This document shows positions 48,906 to 59,037 of a stretch of DNA of 63,944 bases, in pieces. The stretch covers positions 1-63,944 of the forward strand of contig NZ_POJH01000019.1 in NCBI RefSeq assembly GCF_002960625.1, in the 5' to 3' direction. How positions within the stretch are numbered: position 1 is the first letter of the stretch; every line of letters begins with the position of its first letter. The position numbers and the translations under genes are program-made. Source of the stretch: Streptococcus suis. Its GTDB lineage: Bacteria; Bacillota; Bacilli; Lactobacillales; Streptococcaceae. The notes under the pieces are model-generated. The model was not told where the DNA came from. It saw only the letters and a list, made by a program, of their open reading frames with translations, and searched no databases.

Positions 48906-50228
48906 ATGTTTAATAGATGGTCAAATCACTCAAATCATTTGGAATCTATTCCGAGAATTAAAAAAATTTTGAATCGCAAGACTGCAATTGCCATTGGAGG
49001 TTTAGGAATTACAACAGTTGTTGGCGGTCAGTTAATGACAGCTGAGTTACCTATGAAAGATCAGATTTATGATAAATCTATTGAGGTAGTCCTTAAACAG
49101 TTTGAAGAAGCTGGGTTTGAAAAAGTTGAAACCATTAAAATAAGCAATATTGAATATGGCGAGAATATTGATGATACTTTTGTGAAGATTGTATCTGTTG
49201 ATGGGGAGGATTGGAAAGAAGGAAGAGTTTTGAAATCGACTCCCGTTACAATCACCTATCATGGTGCTACTGATGATGCAGTAGAATTAGCATTTTCTTC
49301 ACAGAAACTTTCGGAAATCGAGGAGAAATTGGATGATGCAGGATTCGAGAATGTGAGTAAGAGTCCAATACTTTTAGTAGAGAAAGGCAATATTGATAAA
49401 AAAGACACAGTAGATAAGATTGAGATCGGTTCATCGACCTACACAAGTGGATACTTTTACTCTAAAAAACTTCCAATTACAATTACTTATTTTGATGTCA
49501 GTCCAGATAATATTGAATTTCCAACAACTCTTGATACAACTGGAAATAGGAAGGAGTTGGAAAAACAGCTAACCACTGCAGGTTTTTCAAATGTAAAATG
49601 GACTGCAGTAGCTGATAAGGATAAAACCAAGCATGAGAAAATAAATAAAATTACAATAAATGGTGAGAATATAGAAAATCTTTCAAATATCGAAACTGTC
49701 GTTAAAAAACAAATCCCTATCGAAGTTACTTACTCAGATTTTTCTAGCTTTGCTGAATTACCGGTCTCTCTAACGACAACCACTGTAGCAGATACCAGGC
49801 AACTATTTACAAACAATGGCTTTGATCAGGTATCTGAGACCTCAATTGAAACCAATGAAATAGGTAAGAATGGCCAAATTCAGAGTGTGGAAATTAATGG
49901 AAAGAACTTTAACGAAATAAATGATAAAGTTATCAGAAAAGATAGTGACATTGTCATTAAGTATTGGAATGCCGAAAAGGCAATCGTTGAGAAAGCACGT
50001 AAAGAAGAAGAGGCTAGACTTGCTGCTGAAGCACAAAAAGCAGCTCAAGCTCAGTCCCAAACACAATATCAAACTCAAATTCAACAATTCGCAGGAACAT
50101 CGGCTGGAACTGTGTATTACAAAAATTGTACAGACGCTCGAAATGCTGGAGCAGCCCCTGTACGGATTGGTGATCCAGGATATGCACCACACTTAGATCG
50201 TGATGGTGATGGGATTGGTTGTGAATAG
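48906..50228 (+). CDS. Membrane-anchored protein with PASTA-like repeats and Excalibur domain
   Basis: 440 residues. A basic N-terminus and one membrane helix (about 26-45, KTAIAIGGLGITTVVGG) are followed by four repeats of about 75-85 residues with the PASTA-like pattern LEKQLTTAGFSNVK and IPIEVTYSD. An Ala/Gln-rich coiled segment comes next. The C-terminus (about 401-440) is an Excalibur domain, YYKNCTDARNAGA to DRDGDGIGCE, with an EF-hand-like calcium loop. PASTA domains bind peptidoglycan in Ser/Thr kinases, but no kinase domain is present. Start 48906 is chosen by GAGG spacing; an in-frame TTG at 48891 is too close to its signal. Confidence 0.8.
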   Translation: MFNRWSNHSNHLESIPRIKKILNRKTAIAIGGLGITTVVGGQLMTAELPMKDQIYDKSIEVVLKQFEEAGFEKVETIKISNIEYGENIDDTFVKIVSVDGEDWKEGRVLKSTPVTITYHGATDDAVELAFSSQKLSEIEEKLDDAGFENVSKSPILLVEKGNIDKKDTVDKIEIGSSTYTSGYFYSKKLPITITYFDVSPDNIEFPTTLDTTGNRKELEKQLTTAGFSNVKWTAVADKDKTKHEKINKITINGENIENLSNIETVVKKQIPIEVTYSDFSSFAELPVSLTTTTVADTRQLFTNNGFDQVSETSIETNEIGKNGQIQSVEINGKNFNEINDKVIRKDSDIVIKYWNAEKAIVEKARKEEEARLAAEAQKAAQAQSQTQYQTQIQQFAGTSAGTVYYKNCTDARNAGAAPVRIGDPGYAPHLDRDGDGIGCE

Positions 50229-50289
50229 GAAAGTATTGACATCGCTTACATTTCGTGCTATTCTACACGTACATAGGAGGTGCTGGCTT

Positions 50290-50514
50290 ATGAACTATGT
50301 TTATCGTATGATGTTTTCATTCCTGCTTGCCGGTCTGTTTTTGTATCTAGTGGCAACTGTTTTTGCCAAAAGTATATGGCAAGGCCCGTTATTGATCACA
50401 TTCTCCTTCTTCAGCTTAATCTATGGATGTGTCATGCTATACAAGTGGAAACCAAAAGCTGCTAAAATTATTTTTGAGTGTGTCGGAAATTTCTTATCAT
50501 TACCTTGGTCCTAA
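50290..50514 (+). CDS. Small membrane protein
   Basis: Family not recognised. 74 residues with two hydrophobic segments (about 5-27 and 34-52) and a short C-terminal tail with a third weakly hydrophobic stretch. The ATG at 50290 follows AGGAGG. It lies 61 bases after the Excalibur gene and before a terminator, so it may be the second gene of that transcript. Confidence 0.72.
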   Translation: MNYVYRMMFSFLLAGLFLYLVATVFAKSIWQGPLLITFSFFSLIYGCVMLYKWKPKAAKIIFECVGNFLSLPWS

Positions 50515-50518
50515 TATC

Positions 50519-50546
50519 AAACAAGCTCAAATCGGGCTTGTTTTTC
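50519..50546 (+). terminator. Terminator after the 50.3 kb membrane-protein gene
   Basis: AACAAGC and GCTTGTT pair around TCAAATCGG, followed by TTTTTC. Confidence 0.8.
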
Positions 50547-50612
50547 TGTTTCCTAAATGGTCAAATTATGATAAAATGGAAGGAGTGAAATTTTAAGATT
50601 GGAAAGTGAAAA

Positions 50613-51188
50613 GTGGCTCAATTATACTATAAATATGGGACGATGAATTCTGGCAAAACCATTGAAATTCTTAAAGTTGCCCATAACTATGAAGAGCAGG
50701 GTAAGCCTGTCGTCATTATGACTTCTGCCTTGGATACCCGCGATGCCTTTGGTGTTGTTTCAAGTCGTATTGGTATGCGACGTGAAGCAGTAGCAATTGA
50801 TGATGAGATGGACATCTTTGGTTACATTCAGAAAATGGAACCTCGTCCTTATTGTGTTCTAATTGATGAAGCTCAATTCCTTCGACGCCACCATGTCTAT
50901 GACTTGGCACGAGTGGTGGATGAATTAGATGTACCCGTTATGGCTTTCGGTCTTAAAAATGATTTCCGAAATGAACTCTTTGAAGGTTCCCAACACTTGT
51001 TGCTGTTGGCCGATAAGTTGGATGAAATTAAAACAATCTGCCAATATTGTTCCAAGAAAGCCACTATGGTTTTGCGAACGCAAGATGGTAAGCCAACCTA
51101 TGAAGGCGCTCAAATTCAAATCGGTGGAAATGAAACCTACATCCCAGTTTGCCGCAAACATTACTTTTCACCGGAAATTGAGATGTAG
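50613..51188 (+). CDS. tdk: Thymidine kinase
   Basis: Salvages thymidine to dTMP with ATP. The 191 residues begin [18 protein letters not shown] with the P-loop. VLIDEAQF carries the catalytic acid, and the zinc-binding cysteines are in CQYCSKKA and VCRKHYF. The start is the GTG at 50613, matching the family N-terminus; GGAAAGTG upstream is a modest ribosome-binding site. It precedes prfA, as in many Firmicutes, but here a 369-base repeat region separates them. Confidence 0.95.
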   Translation: MAQLYYKYGTMNSGKTIEILKVAHNYEEQGKPVVIMTSALDTRDAFGVVSSRIGMRREAVAIDDEMDIFGYIQKMEPRPYCVLIDEAQFLRRHHVYDLARVVDELDVPVMAFGLKNDFRNELFEGSQHLLLLADKLDEIKTICQYCSKKATMVLRTQDGKPTYEGAQIQIGGNETYIPVCRKHYFSPEIEM

Positions 51189-51229
51189 CGCAAGTAAACC
51201 ATCTATCGAAAGAATGAACACGTGCTAGA

Positions 51230-51557
51230 AACTGTGCCTGTTTCATGACCTATATATTACAGAAATGAATTGAACACGCCCTACAAGCTGTGTCAAAAAG
51301 ATAATTTCTCCAAGTGTTTGTAACTCTTGGTCGAAATTCCTATTTTGACTGTGCTTGCTTAACGGGCTTTGTATCTTAATAGAACTGCACACGCCCTACA
51401 AGCTAACTTGAAGTGTGTTCTTTCCAAATTTTTAGAAAGGAACTGAATTCGGGCTACGAACTGTGCAAAAAAGATAGTTTTTCCTAGGACGCTTTCGTCC
51501 TTCGTCAAAACTCCTATTTTTGCTTTGTTCGTTTAACGCCCTTAATATCTTAAAATT
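51230..51557 (+). repeat. Degenerate tandem repeats between tdk and prfA
   Basis: This gene-free region contains a unit starting GAACnCnCGCCCTACAAGCT at about 51268, 51383 and, altered, 51442. The first and third copies continue through AAAAAGATA, TCCTATTTT and TTGCTT to CTTWRTATCTT, so a unit is about 115 bases; the middle one is truncated. GGACGCTTTCGTCC at 51487-51500 is a small hairpin. No ribosome-binding site for prfA lies in the last 30 bases. Confidence 0.65.
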
Positions 51558-52637
51558 ATGAACATCTACGATCAATTACAGGCGGTGGAAGATCGCTACG
51601 AGGAACTTGGTGAATTGTTGTCTGACCCTGATGTAGTCAGCGATACCAAGCGTTTTATGGAGTTGTCCAAAGAAGAAGCGGCAACTCGTGATACAGTAAC
51701 AGCCTACCGTGAATATAAGAATGTACTTCAAAACATTGTCGATGCAGAAGAAATGATTAAAGAATCTTCTGGCGATGCTGACTTGGAGGAAATGGCTAAG
51801 GAAGAACTTAAACAAGCAAAAGCTGACAAAGAAGCATATGAAGAAAAGTTGAAAATCCTTCTCTTGCCAAAAGACCCTAATGATGACAAAAACATCATCT
51901 TGGAAATCCGTGGTGCTGCAGGTGGTGACGAGGCTGCCCTCTTTGCTGGTGATCTTTTGACCATGTACCAAAAATATGCAGAAGGTCAAGGCTGGCGTTT
52001 TGAAGTCATGGAGGCTTCTTACAATGGTGTCGGCGGTATCAAGGAAGTGGTTGCCATGGTCTCTGGTCAATCCGTTTATTCAAAACTCAAGTATGAATCA
52101 GGAGCTCACCGTGTCCAACGTGTCCCTGTGACAGAAAGCCAAGGTCGTGTCCACACCTCAACAGCGACTGTCCTCATCATGCCAGAAGTCGAAGAAGTGG
52201 AATATGACATCGATCCAAAAGACCTCCGTGTTGATATCTACCACGCATCTGGTGCTGGTGGACAGAACGTCAACAAGGTTGCGACTGCCGTACGTATCGT
52301 TCACTTGCCAACAAATATCAAGGTGGAAATGCAGGAAGAACGGACCCAGCAGAAAAACCGTGAAAAAGCTATGAAGATTATCCGTGCCCGTGTAGCTGAC
52401 CACTTTGCACAAATTGCCCAAGATGAGCAGGATGCAGAGCGTAAATCTACCATCGGTACTGGTGACCGTTCAGAGCGTATCCGTACTTACAACTTCCCAC
52501 AAAACCGTGTGACAGACCACCGTATCGGCTTGACCTTGCAGAAGCTCGATACCATCTTGTCGGGTAAGATGGACGAAGTTGTTGATGCCCTTGTTCTCTA
52601 CGATCAAACGCAAAAACTGGAAGAGCTTAACAAATAA
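51558..52637 (+). CDS. prfA: Peptide chain release factor 1
   Basis: Recognises UAA and UAG and triggers peptide release. The 359 residues include the stop-codon tripeptide PVT in [20 protein letters not shown] and the universal GGQ in [13 protein letters not shown], the target of the methylase PrmC encoded immediately downstream. The start ATG at 51558 has no visible Shine-Dalgarno sequence; TATCTT ends six bases before it, so a leaderless start is possible. The stop overlaps the prmC ATG by one base. Confidence 0.96.
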   Translation: MNIYDQLQAVEDRYEELGELLSDPDVVSDTKRFMELSKEEAATRDTVTAYREYKNVLQNIVDAEEMIKESSGDADLEEMAKEELKQAKADKEAYEEKLKILLLPKDPNDDKNIILEIRGAAGGDEAALFAGDLLTMYQKYAEGQGWRFEVMEASYNGVGGIKEVVAMVSGQSVYSKLKYESGAHRVQRVPVTESQGRVHTSTATVLIMPEVEEVEYDIDPKDLRVDIYHASGAGGQNVNKVATAVRIVHLPTNIKVEMQEERTQQKNREKAMKIIRARVADHFAQIAQDEQDAERKSTIGTGDRSERIRTYNFPQNRVTDHRIGLTLQKLDTILSGKMDEVVDALVLYDQTQKLEELNK

Positions 52638-53470
52638 TGAATTACGCTCAATTATTTGCAGCATACGAAGAAGAATTAGTAGCAATAGGTGAAGAGGCAG
52701 AGTCCCTGTCCTTCACCTTTCGAGGCTTAAAAGGACTGAATTTTACGGAATTTCTCCTCTTGCTCCGACAGGAAGTTAGTACAGCTGACCAAGAGCTACT
52801 GAACCATATTTTTCAGCAACTCTCCCAGCACCGACCTGCCCAGTACATTGTCGGCAAGGCTGATTTTCACGACTTAGAGTTTGCGGTGGACGAGCGGGTT
52901 TTAATTCCAAGACCAGAAACGGAAGAATTGGTCGATTTGATTTTGCAGGAAAATAGCAGAGCAGGTTTGCGTATCTTAGATATCGGTACAGGAAGCGGTG
53001 CCATTGCGATCTCTCTTGCAAAAGCTAGACCTGATTGGGAAGTGGTAGCAGTAGATATCTCAGAAGATGCCTTGGCAGTGGCTCAGGAAAATGCAAGAAC
53101 TAATCAGGTTTCTGTTCAATTCATACAGTCGGATGTCTTGCAAGCTGTGACAGGTCAATTTGATATCATTGTTTCCAATCCACCTTATATCTCACCAGAC
53201 GACAAGGACGAAGTTGGAGCCAATGTTTTAGCATCGGAACCACATTTAGCCCTGTTCGCAGAAGAAAATGGGCTGGCCATCTATCGACAAATTGCGGAAC
53301 AGGCAGGGACATTTTTGAAGGAAAATGGAAAACTCTACTTTGAAATTGGCTACAAGCAAGGGCAGGCCTTAACAGACTTACTGGCCCTGTATTTTCCCGA
53401 AAAGCGTGTTCGCGTTATAAAAGACCAATTCGGTCAGGATAGAAAGGTTGTGGCAGATGACAATGGATAA
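52637..53470 (+). CDS. prmC: Release factor glutamine methyltransferase PrmC
   Basis: Methylates the Gln of the GGQ motif in RF1 and RF2, raising termination efficiency. The 277 residues show the helical N-domain, SAM site LRILDIGTGSGAIAISLAK and catalytic IVSNPPYISPDD. It is coupled to prfA by a TAATG overlap, and its end overlaps tsaC by 14 bases. Confidence 0.95.
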   Translation: MNYAQLFAAYEEELVAIGEEAESLSFTFRGLKGLNFTEFLLLLRQEVSTADQELLNHIFQQLSQHRPAQYIVGKADFHDLEFAVDERVLIPRPETEELVDLILQENSRAGLRILDIGTGSGAIAISLAKARPDWEVVAVDISEDALAVAQENARTNQVSVQFIQSDVLQAVTGQFDIIVSNPPYISPDDKDEVGANVLASEPHLALFAEENGLAIYRQIAEQAGTFLKENGKLYFEIGYKQGQALTDLLALYFPEKRVRVIKDQFGQDRKVVADDNG

Positions 53471-54065
53471 ACTCCGAACAATCCTCGAAAGTGGTGGGGC
53501 TGTTGTTTTGCCGACTGAAACTGTCTATGGCCTCTTTGCCCAAGCCTTGAATGAAGATGCAGTCAATCGTGTTTATCAGTTGAAACAACGTCCTAGGGAC
53601 AAGGCCATGAACTTAAATGTTTCAAATCTGAACGATATCTATTTTTTCAGTCAAAATCCACCCTTTTTTCTGGAGAAACTGTATAATAGATTTATGCCAG
53701 GACCACTAACGATTATCCTGAAAGCGAACGAAAAAGTTCCTTTTTGGGTTAATTCTGGACTGGATACTGTTGGATTTCGTCTTCCCAATCACGAACAAAC
53801 CTTACGTTTGATTTCAGAGACTGGCCCACTCATTGGACCGTCCGCCAATATTTCAGGAAACGAAAGCGGCAAGAAGTTTTCGGACATCCAGGCACAATTT
53901 TCAGTTGATTTGCCTGGCATTGAGGATGACCAAGCTCTGACAGGCATTGATTCAACGATTTTGGACCTTTCTGGACAGAAAGCGCGGATTTTGCGCCAGG
54001 GAGCGATTAGTCGCGAAGAGATTCAGAAAGCTATTCCTGAAATAGAATTTGAGGTAGTTTTATGA
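53457..54065 (+). CDS. tsaC: L-threonylcarbamoyladenylate synthase TsaC/YwlC
   Basis: Makes threonylcarbamoyl-AMP from threonine, bicarbonate and ATP for the tRNA modification t6A37. The product of about 202 residues has the YrdC fold: GGAVVLPTETVYGLFAQALN, KQRPRDKAMNL and IGPSANISGNES. ATG 53457 is preferred because AAAGG at 53443-53447 is nine bases upstream; ATG 53463 is also possible. It overlaps prmC and, by four bases, the GNAT gene. Confidence 0.93.
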   Translation: MTMDKLRTILESGGAVVLPTETVYGLFAQALNEDAVNRVYQLKQRPRDKAMNLNVSNLNDIYFFSQNPPFFLEKLYNRFMPGPLTIILKANEKVPFWVNSGLDTVGFRLPNHEQTLRLISETGPLIGPSANISGNESGKKFSDIQAQFSVDLPGIEDDQALTGIDSTILDLSGQKARILRQGAISREEIQKAIPEIEFEVVL

Positions 54066-54493
54066 TTCGCCCCATTGAGAAAGGTGACTTGGTAGTCATC
54101 CGAGAAATCAATGCTCAATCCTTAGGGTATGATTGTTCATTTGAACAAACTGAGCGACAGTTTTTTAGATGCACGAGCACATTGGGGTATATCTTGTTGG
54201 TCTATATAGATGACATAAGTGGCGCAGTGCAAGGTTACATTCACGCACAAGTCTATGAAAGTCTCTATTCAGATACAGGCCTCAATATTCTCGGACTAGC
54301 TGTTTTGCCTAGTCATCAAGGACAAGGGATTGGAGCAAGCCTGCTGAAAGCCGTTGAGCAAATTGCACAGAAAGAGGGCTACCATTTTATTCGCCTCAAT
54401 TCTGCTGAAAGTCGTCTCCAAGCCCATCTTTTCTACGAAAAGAATGGCTATCACTCCGATAAAATGCAGAAGCGTTTTATCAAGCACATTTAG
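54062..54493 (+). CDS. GNAT-family acetyltransferase
   Basis: 143 residues with the acetyl-CoA-binding signature [19 protein letters not shown] and the C-terminal [13 protein letters not shown] typical of the family. Its substrate is not evident. Position between tsaC and glyA is conserved in streptococci. The ATGA overlap with tsaC shows translational coupling. Confidence 0.88.
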   Translation: MIRPIEKGDLVVIREINAQSLGYDCSFEQTERQFFRCTSTLGYILLVYIDDISGAVQGYIHAQVYESLYSDTGLNILGLAVLPSHQGQGIGASLLKAVEQIAQKEGYHFIRLNSAESRLQAHLFYEKNGYHSDKMQKRFIKHI

Positions 54494-54516
54494 CCCAATA
54501 CAAAGGAGTACCGCAC

Positions 54517-55776
54517 ATGATTTTTGACAAAGTTGATTACAAAGATTTCGACAAAGAAGTTTGGCAAGCTATTCAAGCTGAAGAAAAACGCCAACAAAAT
54601 AATATCGAGTTGATCGCGTCTGAAAACGTTGTTTCTAAAGCAGTTATGGCTGCTCAAGGTTCTATTTTGACCAACAAATATGCTGAAGGTTACCCAGGTC
54701 GTCGTTACTATGGCGGTACGGAATGCGTCGATGTCATCGAAAGCCTTGCCATTGAACGTGCAAAGGAAATCTTTGGTGCTCAGTATGCCAACGTTCAGCC
54801 ACACTCAGGTAGCCAAGCCAACTGTGCTGCATACATGGCCTTGATTGAACCAGGCGACACAGTGATGGGGATGGACTTGTCAGCTGGTGGTCACTTGACA
54901 CACGGTGCTGCAGTTAGCTTCTCTGGACAAACCTACAATTTCGTTGCTTACAATGTAGATGAAGAGACCGGTTTGCTAGATTACGATGCGATTTTAGAGC
55001 AAGCCAAAGAAGTGCAGCCTAAATTGATTGTCGCAGGTGCTTCAGCTTATGCCCGTACCATTGATTTCGCAAAATTCCGTGAAATCGCAGATGCAGTTGG
55101 TGCTAAATTGATGGTGGACATGGCCCATATTGCTGGTCTTGTAGCTGCTGGTCTCCATCCAAACCCAGTTCCCCACGCTCATATCACAACAACAACAACC
55201 CACAAAACCCTTCGTGGGCCTCGTGGTGGTTTGATTTTGACCAATGATGAGGCCCTCATCAAGAAAATCAATTCAGCCATCTTCCCTGGTATCCAAGGTG
55301 GTCCACTTGAGCACGTTATCGCTGCGAAAGCTGTTTCCTTCAAGGAAGTATTGGACCCAGCCTTTAAAGATTACGCTCAAAAGATTATTGACAACAGCAA
55401 GGCTATGGCAGAAGTCTTCCTTGCCAACCCGAATTTCAAGGTCATCACAGGTGGCACAGACAACCATCTCTTCTTGGTTGATGTAACAAAAGTTGTTGAG
55501 AACGGTAAGGTTGCACAGCATCTCTTGGATGAAGTCAATATCACTCTTAATAAAAACTCCATTCCTTACGAAAAACTCTCACCATTCAAAACAAGCGGTA
55601 TCCGTATCGGTGCGGCTGCTATCACAGCCCGCGGTTTTGGAGTGGAAGAAGCGCGTAAGGTTGCTGAATTGACAATCAAAGCCCTTGAAAATGCAGAAAA
55701 TGAAGCAGTTTTAGAAGAAGTTCGTCAAGAAGTACGCGCTTTGACAGAACGCTTCCCACTTTATGAAGGTTTATAA
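54517..55776 (+). CDS. glyA: Serine hydroxymethyltransferase
   Basis: PLP enzyme converting serine and tetrahydrofolate to glycine and methylene-tetrahydrofolate, which feeds ThyA. The 419 residues include [28 protein letters not shown] and the PLP lysine in [20 protein letters not shown] precedes the ATG. The stop overlaps the next gene's ATG (TAATG). Confidence 0.97.
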   Translation: MIFDKVDYKDFDKEVWQAIQAEEKRQQNNIELIASENVVSKAVMAAQGSILTNKYAEGYPGRRYYGGTECVDVIESLAIERAKEIFGAQYANVQPHSGSQANCAAYMALIEPGDTVMGMDLSAGGHLTHGAAVSFSGQTYNFVAYNVDEETGLLDYDAILEQAKEVQPKLIVAGASAYARTIDFAKFREIADAVGAKLMVDMAHIAGLVAAGLHPNPVPHAHITTTTTHKTLRGPRGGLILTNDEALIKKINSAIFPGIQGGPLEHVIAAKAVSFKEVLDPAFKDYAQKIIDNSKAMAEVFLANPNFKVITGGTDNHLFLVDVTKVVENGKVAQHLLDEVNITLNKNSIPYEKLSPFKTSGIRIGAAAITARGFGVEEARKVAELTIKALENAENEAVLEEVRQEVRALTERFPLYEGL

Positions 55777-56750
55777 TGGATATATTTGTAAAAAAAGCTA
55801 TTATACATCAATTTAGTCCTGATGATACAGAGCTGGTCCTTGCCGACCAGCTTTTGACTGTCAGCCCAAAGATAGAAGAATACTTGCGCAAGAAAATCGA
55901 GCGTGTTTTTTCTGATGAAGCAAAAACTGGACAGTTTGAGCCAGACAATCCTTTTCTTGATTACTTACAAGAAGATTTACTGACCAATTCTGTCAAAATT
56001 GCTGGTCTCTGGAAAGAAGAATTTTCCATTTCTGAAAATCTCAAGACCAATGATTTAATCTTTATCGAGTTTGAACGAAATGGTGTGGAGCATTTCGCCT
56101 TTCTAAGGATCGCCTTGCGTGAAAACCTTGCTCACGTTGGTTCAGAAAGCGATAGCCCGCTAAAAATCACTCAAAACAATCTGCCAGGAGCAGGTTCTAC
56201 GCCAGATGAAGCCTTAATCATCAATCTACAGACACGCAAGTATTATTTGATTGAAAAGAGGATTAAGCACAACGGTGCCTTTCTTCATTACTTTTCAGAT
56301 AATCTCTTGCAGGTCACGCCAGCCATTTCTGCCAAGAAATCCATCAAGGCAGTTGAGCAGACCGCACAAAAGATTGCGGACAATTTTCACCAAGGAGATT
56401 TCCAATTTCAGTCCAAGGTCAAGTCTGCTATTTTCAACAATTTAGAAGAAGATAATGAACTTTCTCCTGAAAAATTGGCAGACCAACTTTTTGATAACAA
56501 TCTAACTGCCCGTTTGAATTTTGTTGATCAATTAAAAGAAGTCATTCCAGATAAGATTTCCTTCGATGAGATTGACAACAGTCGTCAACTGAAGAAGTTT
56601 GAAAATCAAAAATTATCCCTTTCAAATGGCATTGAGTTGATTGTTCCTAATGCCGTCTATCAAGACGCTGAATCTGTAGAGTTTATCCAAAATGATAATG
56701 GAACTTATTCCATTCTAATCAAAAATATCGAAGACATAAAGAGCAAATAA
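55776..56750 (+). CDS. Nucleoid-associated protein, NdpA/YejK type
   Basis: 324 residues resembling the 37-kDa nucleoid-associated (NdpA) family. The N-terminal part is acidic and contains FEPDNPFLDYLQEDL; the middle has LPGAGSTPDEALIINL. No membrane segment or enzymatic motif is visible. It is coupled to glyA by a one-base overlap, and pmp23 starts at the base after its stop. DNA binding is inferred from family only. Confidence 0.75.
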   Translation: MDIFVKKAIIHQFSPDDTELVLADQLLTVSPKIEEYLRKKIERVFSDEAKTGQFEPDNPFLDYLQEDLLTNSVKIAGLWKEEFSISENLKTNDLIFIEFERNGVEHFAFLRIALRENLAHVGSESDSPLKITQNNLPGAGSTPDEALIINLQTRKYYLIEKRIKHNGAFLHYFSDNLLQVTPAISAKKSIKAVEQTAQKIADNFHQGDFQFQSKVKSAIFNNLEEDNELSPEKLADQLFDNNLTARLNFVDQLKEVIPDKISFDEIDNSRQLKKFENQKLSLSNGIELIVPNAVYQDAESVEFIQNDNGTYSILIKNIEDIKSK

Positions 56751-57350
56751 ATGAAAAAACTAATAAGAGCGATTAGCCTTATCGCCCTTGTTTTTCTACT
56801 AGTAAAAACCTTCCAGACCTATCAGGATGTCAAGCAAGTTATGACCTATCAGGCTATGGTTCAAGAAGTTCTAGCAGAGAACGATACCAGGGCCAATGAA
56901 GAACTTGTCTTGGCAATGATTTACACAGAAACCAAGGGGAGAGAAGCAGATGTTATGCAGTCCAGTGAATCTGCAACAGGCTATACAAATACCATTACAG
57001 ATAGTAAGGAAAGTATCCGCCAAGGAATAGTCTATTTATCAGAAAATTTACGCTTAGCAGAGGAAAAAGGAGTTGAGGTCTGGACTGCTGTCCAAGCCTA
57101 CAATTTCGGACCTGCTTATATTGATTTTGTGGCTGAAAACGGCGGCGAGCATACCCTAGCTCTAGCTGAAGAATATTCAAAAACAGTAGTAGCTCCTAGT
57201 CTTGGAAATACAAGTGGAGAAACCTATACCTATTATCATCCAATTGCCCTCCTCCACGGTGGCAAACTCTATGTAAATGGTGGAAATATTTACTACGCCA
57301 GACAGGTTCGCTTTAATATGCACCTGATGCGTTTGATGAACATCTTTTAA
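56751..57350 (+). CDS. pmp23: Membrane-bound lysozyme-like hydrolase, Pmp23 type
   Basis: 199 residues with one N-terminal membrane helix (about 5-20) and a lysozyme-like domain. Glu in [21 protein letters not shown] is the likely catalytic acid, and [17 protein letters not shown] is the conserved glycine-rich helix. Pneumococcal Pmp23, encoded near glyA, is a peptidoglycan hydrolase needed for normal septum formation. The same neighbourhood here supports orthology. It directly abuts the nucleoid-associated gene. Confidence 0.85.
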   Translation: MKKLIRAISLIALVFLLVKTFQTYQDVKQVMTYQAMVQEVLAENDTRANEELVLAMIYTETKGREADVMQSSESATGYTNTITDSKESIRQGIVYLSENLRLAEEKGVEVWTAVQAYNFGPAYIDFVAENGGEHTLALAEEYSKTVVAPSLGNTSGETYTYYHPIALLHGGKLYVNGGNIYYARQVRFNMHLMRLMNIF

Positions 57351-57377
57351 CAATCGAGAAAATTTCTTGGTTGTTTT
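57349..57377 (+). terminator. Terminator after pmp23
   Basis: AACAATCGAGAAA and TTTCTTGGTTGTT pair with one G-T pair and run into Ts; the stem begins at the stop codon. Confidence 0.75.
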
Positions 57378-57435
57378 TATTTTCCTGCTAAAAAATGATA
57401 TAATGATTGTATAGACAGAATGAGGAATGATCGAT

Positions 57436-58191
57436 ATGAGAAATTGTATGGTTACTGGTGCAACCAGTGGCATTGGAAAAGCCATCGCCTACGCTTTCGC
57501 TAAGAACGGTGATAATGTCATTATTACTGGTCGCAGAAAAGATAAATTAGATGACATCAAATGTGATCTTGAAGAAAAATACGGGGTGCAGGTTTACGTA
57601 TACTCTTTTGATGTTAGAGAAAACGACCAAGTTATTGCTTCTTGTCAAAAGATACTGCAAGAAGTGGGACAGGTTCATATCTTGGTGAACAATGCAGGTC
57701 TAGCCTTGGGCTTGGATAAATTTCAAGACTATGACTTAACCGACATGATGACCATGATCGATACCAATATTAAGGGCTTGTTAACTGTTACACGTCAGAT
57801 ATTGCCCCAGATGGTTGCACACAACGAAGGGCATATCATCAATATTGGCTCTACTGCTGGGATTTATGCCTATGCTGGCGCAGCGGTCTATGCTGCTACA
57901 AAATCAGCGGTTAAGGTGCTGTCAGATGGCATTCGGATTGATACAATCGATAAAGATATCAAGGTCACAACCCTGCAACCTGGTATTGTTGAAACTGACT
58001 TTAGTCAGATTCGTTTCCATGGTGATAAGGAAAGGGCAGCAGGAGTTTACCAAGGGATTGATGCCCTACAAGCTGAAGATATTGCCAATTGTACCCTGTT
58101 TGTATCTAATCAGCCTCAGCATGTACAAATCTCAGATATGACCATTATGGCTACTAAACAGGCCACTGGTTTTACCATTCATAGAGAATAG
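57436..58191 (+). CDS. Short-chain dehydrogenase/reductase
   Basis: Classical SDR of about 251 residues: cofactor loop TGATSGIGKAIAYAF, NNAGLALG, and catalytic Ser in INIGSTAG with Tyr and Lys in YAATKSAVK. An Arg pair after the glycine loop (TGRRKDK) suggests NADP(H). It resembles the YdfG-type reductases acting on 3-hydroxy acids, but the substrate is not certain. Start 57436 is preferred because GAGG at 57422-57425 is too close to the upstream ATG at 57427. TATAAT at 57399-57404 is its -10 box. Confidence 0.9.
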   Translation: MRNCMVTGATSGIGKAIAYAFAKNGDNVIITGRRKDKLDDIKCDLEEKYGVQVYVYSFDVRENDQVIASCQKILQEVGQVHILVNNAGLALGLDKFQDYDLTDMMTMIDTNIKGLLTVTRQILPQMVAHNEGHIINIGSTAGIYAYAGAAVYAATKSAVKVLSDGIRIDTIDKDIKVTTLQPGIVETDFSQIRFHGDKERAAGVYQGIDALQAEDIANCTLFVSNQPQHVQISDMTIMATKQATGFTIHRE

Positions 58192-58200
58192 GAGAACAAG

Positions 58201-58983
58201 ATGAAAAAGAATTATCGCCTAATTTTAGTAAGTATTTTGACTTTGTCAACTCTTTTTGCATGTAGTCCAAATAAAAATCAAGTAAGTTCTAGTTCAGCGA
58301 CAAGTTCGACTACTACTAGTAGTGAAAATAGCACTTCAAGTTCTTTTAGTAGTGATAACACAACCTCTACTTCAGTAGAGATGGATGCAATATTATCTAT
58401 GGATATTGATTCTTTAATGCAAGGAAACTATGATAGCATTATTGGAACCTGGCAAAATAGCAGTGGAGAAACTCTCGTCTTTAATATAAAAGGATTGGTT
58501 GATGAAAGCCAAAATTTGTTGGGACGAGGAAAAATTACGGATGGTATTTTTGAAACGGGCTACATTGATAATAATATCGGTGAAGTTAGTTTAATGATGG
58601 TCCCTAAGGATACTATTCTCAGCCAGTCCCTTTATTCAGCTGGGGCTGATCCAACCGACACAACACGGGATCGTATTTTGACTAAGGTTGGAGAGGCAGA
58701 ACTGGATGTGGATGCCTTTTACCGTGTCAGCAATACGTCTAGCGAGGGTATAGATCCTCTCAAGAATACAGAAACTGGTATTCAACTAGAAAGCGGTCCA
58801 AAGACCATCGAATATGCTAATTCTATTCTTGGTGAGAATAATTGGCGAGTAATAGAAGGGAATTATACACGGACGGAAACCATTCCATATAATGTCTTAG
58901 AAGGCAATGACAACACTCACTATTCTGTCTATCAAAATGGTGTGATTGTCAATGCTAATTATCAGATTGTCTATCAACCCTAG
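58201..58983 (+). CDS. Lipoprotein with DUF6287-like domain
   Basis: 260 residues. The signal ends in a lipobox (LSTLFAC, Cys at about 21) for attachment to membrane lipid. A Ser/Thr-rich linker (about 27-60) precedes a domain opening NYDSIIGTWQNSSGETLVFN, which resembles the DUF6287 group of Firmicute lipoproteins. Function unknown. GGAGA before the ATG lies nine bases after the SDR stop, so the two genes are co-transcribed. Confidence 0.82.
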   Translation: MKKNYRLILVSILTLSTLFACSPNKNQVSSSSATSSTTTSSENSTSSSFSSDNTTSTSVEMDAILSMDIDSLMQGNYDSIIGTWQNSSGETLVFNIKGLVDESQNLLGRGKITDGIFETGYIDNNIGEVSLMMVPKDTILSQSLYSAGADPTDTTRDRILTKVGEAELDVDAFYRVSNTSSEGIDPLKNTETGIQLESGPKTIEYANSILGENNWRVIEGNYTRTETIPYNVLEGNDNTHYSVYQNGVIVNANYQIVYQP

Positions 58984-59007
58984 GGATAGGTACACATCTT
59001 GGCATCA

Positions 59008-59037
59008 TAAGGCTGGGCTCATTAAGCTCAGCCTTAT
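59008..59037. terminator. Bidirectional terminator between convergent genes
   Basis: ATAAGGCTGGGCT and AGCTCAGCCTTAT form a long stem around CATTA, with A and T flanks. It overlaps the stop codon of the minus-strand gene. Confidence 0.88.
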
